DNA from: Rhynchosporium graminicola
Lineage: Eukaryota; Ascomycota; Leotiomycetes; Helotiales; Ploettnerulaceae
Direction: 5' to 3'
Length of the DNA stretch: 64,000 nt
NCBI GenBank assembly: GCA_900074885.1
Contig: FJUW01000042.1
Coordinates: forward strand, 710,015-774,014
Both the position numbers and the translations under genes were made by a program. The notes beneath the pieces are model-generated. The model had not been told where the DNA came from and made no database searches. It saw nothing but the letters and a program-made list of their open reading frames with translations. Numbering within the stretch: the first letter of the stretch is position 1; each line of letters begins with the position of its first letter. Shown one piece after another: positions 61,012 to 64,000 of this stretch.

Positions 61012-62279
61012 ATAGAGAGAGTTACTGTTCAATCATTTTTTTGTCTAAGTCTGAGTCTGTGTTTATGCGTGGAAGTTTGCAAGGAGTGAATCTGTCTCAA
61101 GCTATGTTTCGGGGTGATGTTGAGGTTGGTACAAGTGAAATCTTCTTTGCAATGCTATTTCACGCTGATGAATCCGCATACTGTACAATACTTCATCAGC
61201 AAAGCAAACTCGGTATAAGAACAGTCATGGCAAGTCCGACGTCATAGTACATGATAAATAAATTCAGAGGGACTTAGTGAGACTAATGAGGTCGACTAAA
61301 GGAGTAGCTTAACCAATATAACACATCGAGCAGAAATACAAGCATCAGTATCCTGGAGAACCCTCATATTCGCTGCTACCATCTCTGGTTCCATTGTCAC
61401 TTATTCTGACTGATAGTACTCATGACTATCGTTAATCCCATGGCTAGCTAATTGGTGGACTCTTGTCCAAGCTTTTCTTCTTCTCGTACGCCTGTTCGAT
61501 ACGCATGGCAGAGCTATTGGACGAATTGTATATATCTGCCGTAAGTAATAATTTGAGCATCATAGCATGAGTGCTTGTGCTTCAAGAACACATGATTGCT
61601 TTTCGAAGCCTCTTGAGGTTGATCTGGCAAGTTAGATAGCTTGGGCAGCTGAAAAGGTATTTATATCCAAAGCCCTATGAAGTGATTTGAAGGCTGGAGC
61701 ACAAATGAAGTTGTGCAAACTGAGTGAGTTTACGAGTTCGGGTTTTGCTTCCGATACTTGGGTAAGATCATCTTCATCATAACCAACTAATTCTCAGTAC
61801 CGACTTGAATAAGTACGGCCTACGTTACATCGAGGTTGGGTAAATGCGTTCCAGTTCTCTTTCTCCTTCCGCCGGATATATGCATATAACTACCCTAAAT
61901 CAATCACAAAGGCACGAAGAAACATCCGGGATTGCTGTTGCATATGCTGTTGTGGTGTAAAGAAGAGAGCAGTAAAAGAATGACTGACACGGAGATATCT
62001 TTGGATGCCGGAGACAGCTGGACAAAGTTGAGGTAGATCTGGAGACAAGACATTACAGAAAATGATGCGCGAAAGCCAAGTACTCGGTCACCACTCAGTG
62101 ACAGGGTGGAACGCTGAGAGCCGCTCCTAATTGTATAAGGCATTAGTATTGATAGAGCCTGTCAATTCGCAAAGATATTGGTCATATTACAGCCCATCCC
62201 ATCTCGCTTACTCCCATAACACCCTTATCCGTAATCCACCTCTTGATATAATACACCTTTACACCACCGTCCCGAAAAA
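61012..62279. other. Intergenic between convergent genes
   Basis: About 1.27 kb with no coding signal; 3' flanks of the MFS and SNF5/SFH1 genes. Confidence 0.4.
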
Positions 62280-64000
62280 CTAACTCGACTGACCCACATT
62301 CCCATCGGCAGCTTTCCTCGCATCCACCCTCTCCCTGTGCTGCCTATTCTTCAAATGAACCTCGAAATTGCCGACCGTTCTTTCCGGTCCCGGAGTATAC
62401 AGTTTCCCAGGACAATCATGACATCTAATTCTAGGTAGATACATATATTTAATACCTTCTGGTATGGGACCGGGGGGAGGAGCGGAGCAAGGCATGTCGG
62501 TGGCTGTGTTGACAGCGGAGTAACGCATCACGCCTTCAAATCTATCACCGGGGTATTGGGTTAGAAGGGAGGTGAGGCCGGCTGTTAGCCAGGCTGGAGG
62601 CGGAGGCTGGGGTTTGTTAGCATGTAATCGAAGCCACATCGAGATTGAGAGTGTTTATAGCACCATTTCACGTTTTGTGATAGTAACCACTGGGGAATTT
62701 GTACTAGCAGGAGCAGGATATATAGAAAGTAAGGGTTTACTCACAGGAACGTGAGGAGGTTGCCCTGGTGGAGGAGGGGGCGGTGCGTCGACTCGGCCGA
62801 TTTGCCCGATAGCAGCTGGAGTACTCGAAGGTTGCAGCGATTGACTTGCAGGATTTGGTGTTGAAGGTGGTCCCATCGAACCTGTAGGAGCTACAGCACT
62901 TGGAGCGGCTGGAGTCGATGGAGCAGCCGAAGTCCGACCAAGAGGCTCGGGTGGGTGTGACGACGAAGAACGGCCCGAAGTGAGACCTCTATGGAACTTC
63001 CTCATCCTTTCTCTTCCTGGTTTAAGTTTCACAATCAAAGATGGAGGTTCGCTATCTTCCCGAGTATCACGACCACCATGTCTCCTAGCCGAAGTCCTCG
63101 TTTCATGATGGTGAAGGGCAGCAGCTTCAGGCGTCTCTGATCTTCCTATATTTGCCATTCGTTGTTGCGCAGCCGTGGCAGCTCCGCGCATATTTCTCGT
63201 TCTTGCAGTTCCTTGTTGTAGTACTAGAGCAGGTGATTCGGGATTGGAGTCTTCGCTGTCTGATTCTTCCGAAAGATCTCCTTCGCGAGCTCCGGGACGT
63301 TTCGATTTTCCTCCAGGACCTACGTCACGTTTATATAGTCGACTATCCTCAACCTTCTCAGCTGATCCTGGAATGACCGAAGATATCACCAATGTCCGCA
63401 CTGTCCGTTGTCTGTCCTTCAGATCCGGTAATATTGGTCCACCTCTCCTATTCACAGAACGTTTCTGCCTCCTCTGCTCTCTCGAATATATAACCTCTCC
63501 ACGTTCCAGATCTGCCTCCGTCAATTCATACAAAATAGGCGTATATTCTCGCGCCTGCTGCTGGGGTCGGAAGACCGAGGGTAATGGAGAGGGTAGGAAC
63601 CCAGCAATCAAATCCGCGTCTTCCAGCGGCCGCCCATCAAACGGATGTCCAACAATGTACAAACTTCTCGTGAATAATTGGCACTGCTCACGTATAGAAT
63701 GTGCAATGGCCGTCGTGAACTCTCCTGATAACGATAACTCTCTGGCTAAACTAAGCGCAAATTCTTCTGGAGAGTTCGAAGGGTTGTTGATCTCCCATTC
63801 GAATTTATCCACCAGCGTAAACGGTCCGATGGTTATATTGAGCTTGATAAGGATACGCATCTCTTCGTTCTTGTAAGCCGAATAAGGTAATTCCGGGTCC
63901 AAGGCCTCCTCTCCACCATTCAGTTGAGGATAAAAGTCTATCAATTGTTCGCGCAATTGGTGCTGGATCTGCTCCATAACTGGTGTCTGGGCAGGAGGAC
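62280..64000 (-). CDS. SNF5/SFH1/INI1-family chromatin remodelling subunit (5' end cut by window)
   Basis: Exon 64000-62745 (continuing beyond the edge) is spliced over 138 bp (GTGAGT to CTAACAAACCCCAG) to 62606-62280; 527 codons are visible. The frame is open to the edge. The first residues (IQHQLREQLIDFYPQL) look like the end of the first SNF5 repeat. The second repeat follows: EEMRILIKLNITIGPFTLVD, KFEWEINNPSNSPEEFALSL and LSLSGEFTTAIAHSIREQCQ. The ATG at 63977 is therefore internal. After a basic middle there is a Pro/Ser-rich linker and a C-terminal module with TAGLTSLLTQYPGDRFEGVM and CHDCPGKLYTPGPERTVGNF, a Cys/His-containing tail seen in ascomycete members. The protein is a core subunit of SWI/SNF or RSC. 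Which of the two complexes cannot be told from this part. Confidence 0.9.

Noticed and set aside
62655..63977. ATG at 63977 as the true start of the SNF5/SFH1 protein
   Set aside because: The frame remains open to the window edge and the residues there look like the end of the first SNF5 repeat, so the real start is outside.
1..64000. Secondary metabolite cluster, CRISPR array, rRNA genes or an intact transposon
   Set aside because: No polyketide/peptide synthase, no regular spacer array, no rRNA-like sequence and no transposase or reverse transcriptase motif was found on either strand.

Overview
The window is nuclear DNA of a filamentous ascomycete. Genes carry short (43-140 bp) GT-AG introns with CTAAC/CTGAC-like branch points, and there is a typical fungal housekeeping set: ALG8, PEX26, SFH1/SNF5, ITC1, eL43 and a mitochondrial L46 protein. 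Gene-poor blocks between them contain broken genes. The gene style fits Pezizomycotina, perhaps a leotiomycete; that is inference, not measured. Exon coordinates below were worked out by hand from splice motifs and frame continuity.

Layout. 0-0.8 kb: end-truncated AIG2/gamma-glutamylcyclotransferase-like gene (-). 1-6 kb: mostly non-coding, with a frameshifted pseudogene (about 2.7-3.5 kb) and a tandem ~22-bp repeat block (about 5 kb). 6.25-9.72 kb: the most unusual gene, a secreted 1030-residue protein joining an SGNH esterase-like domain, a spherulin-4/GH135-like glycosidase domain, an FN3-like domain and an unassigned C-terminal domain, in eight exons. 9.9-13.3 kb: gene-poor, with two related foldback sequences and an unassigned exon. 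13.3-14.2 kb: secreted protein with deaminase-like Cys/Glu motifs. 14.6-16.9 kb: F-box gene, a second copy of the ~22-bp repeat block, then a decayed F-box copy. 17-21.1 kb: broken genes, one with CAA/CAG-to-stop changes that look RIP-like.

21.7-41.4 kb is gene-dense: ALG8 (-), ER/Golgi L-type lectin (+), PEX26 (-), a CAF1/PARN-type deadenylase (+), a decayed NACHT/NLR-like gene (-), a saccharopine dehydrogenase-like oxidoreductase (-) divergent from ribosomal protein eL43 (+), a RING+PHD nuclear protein (+), and mitochondrial ribosomal protein L46 (+). 41.4-45.5 kb is empty. 45.5-48.9 kb holds ITC1 (ISWI partner, -). 48.9-53.3 kb is empty. 53.3-54.1 kb encodes a GPI-anchored cupredoxin. 54.1-57.1 kb is AT-rich and empty. 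57.1-61 kb carries two divergent MFS transporters with a CATCAG hexanucleotide tract in the leader of the second. 62.3-64 kb is the 3' part of the SNF5/SFH1 gene, running off the right edge.

No metabolic gene cluster is evident. Three chromatin/transcription genes (ITC1, SNF5/SFH1, RING-PHD) and several glycan/secretory genes (ALG8, lectin, SGNH-spherulin) share the window without sign of co-regulation. The best candidates for something undescribed are the SGNH-GH135-FN3 fusion, the dispersed ~22-bp repeat family and the foldback pair.
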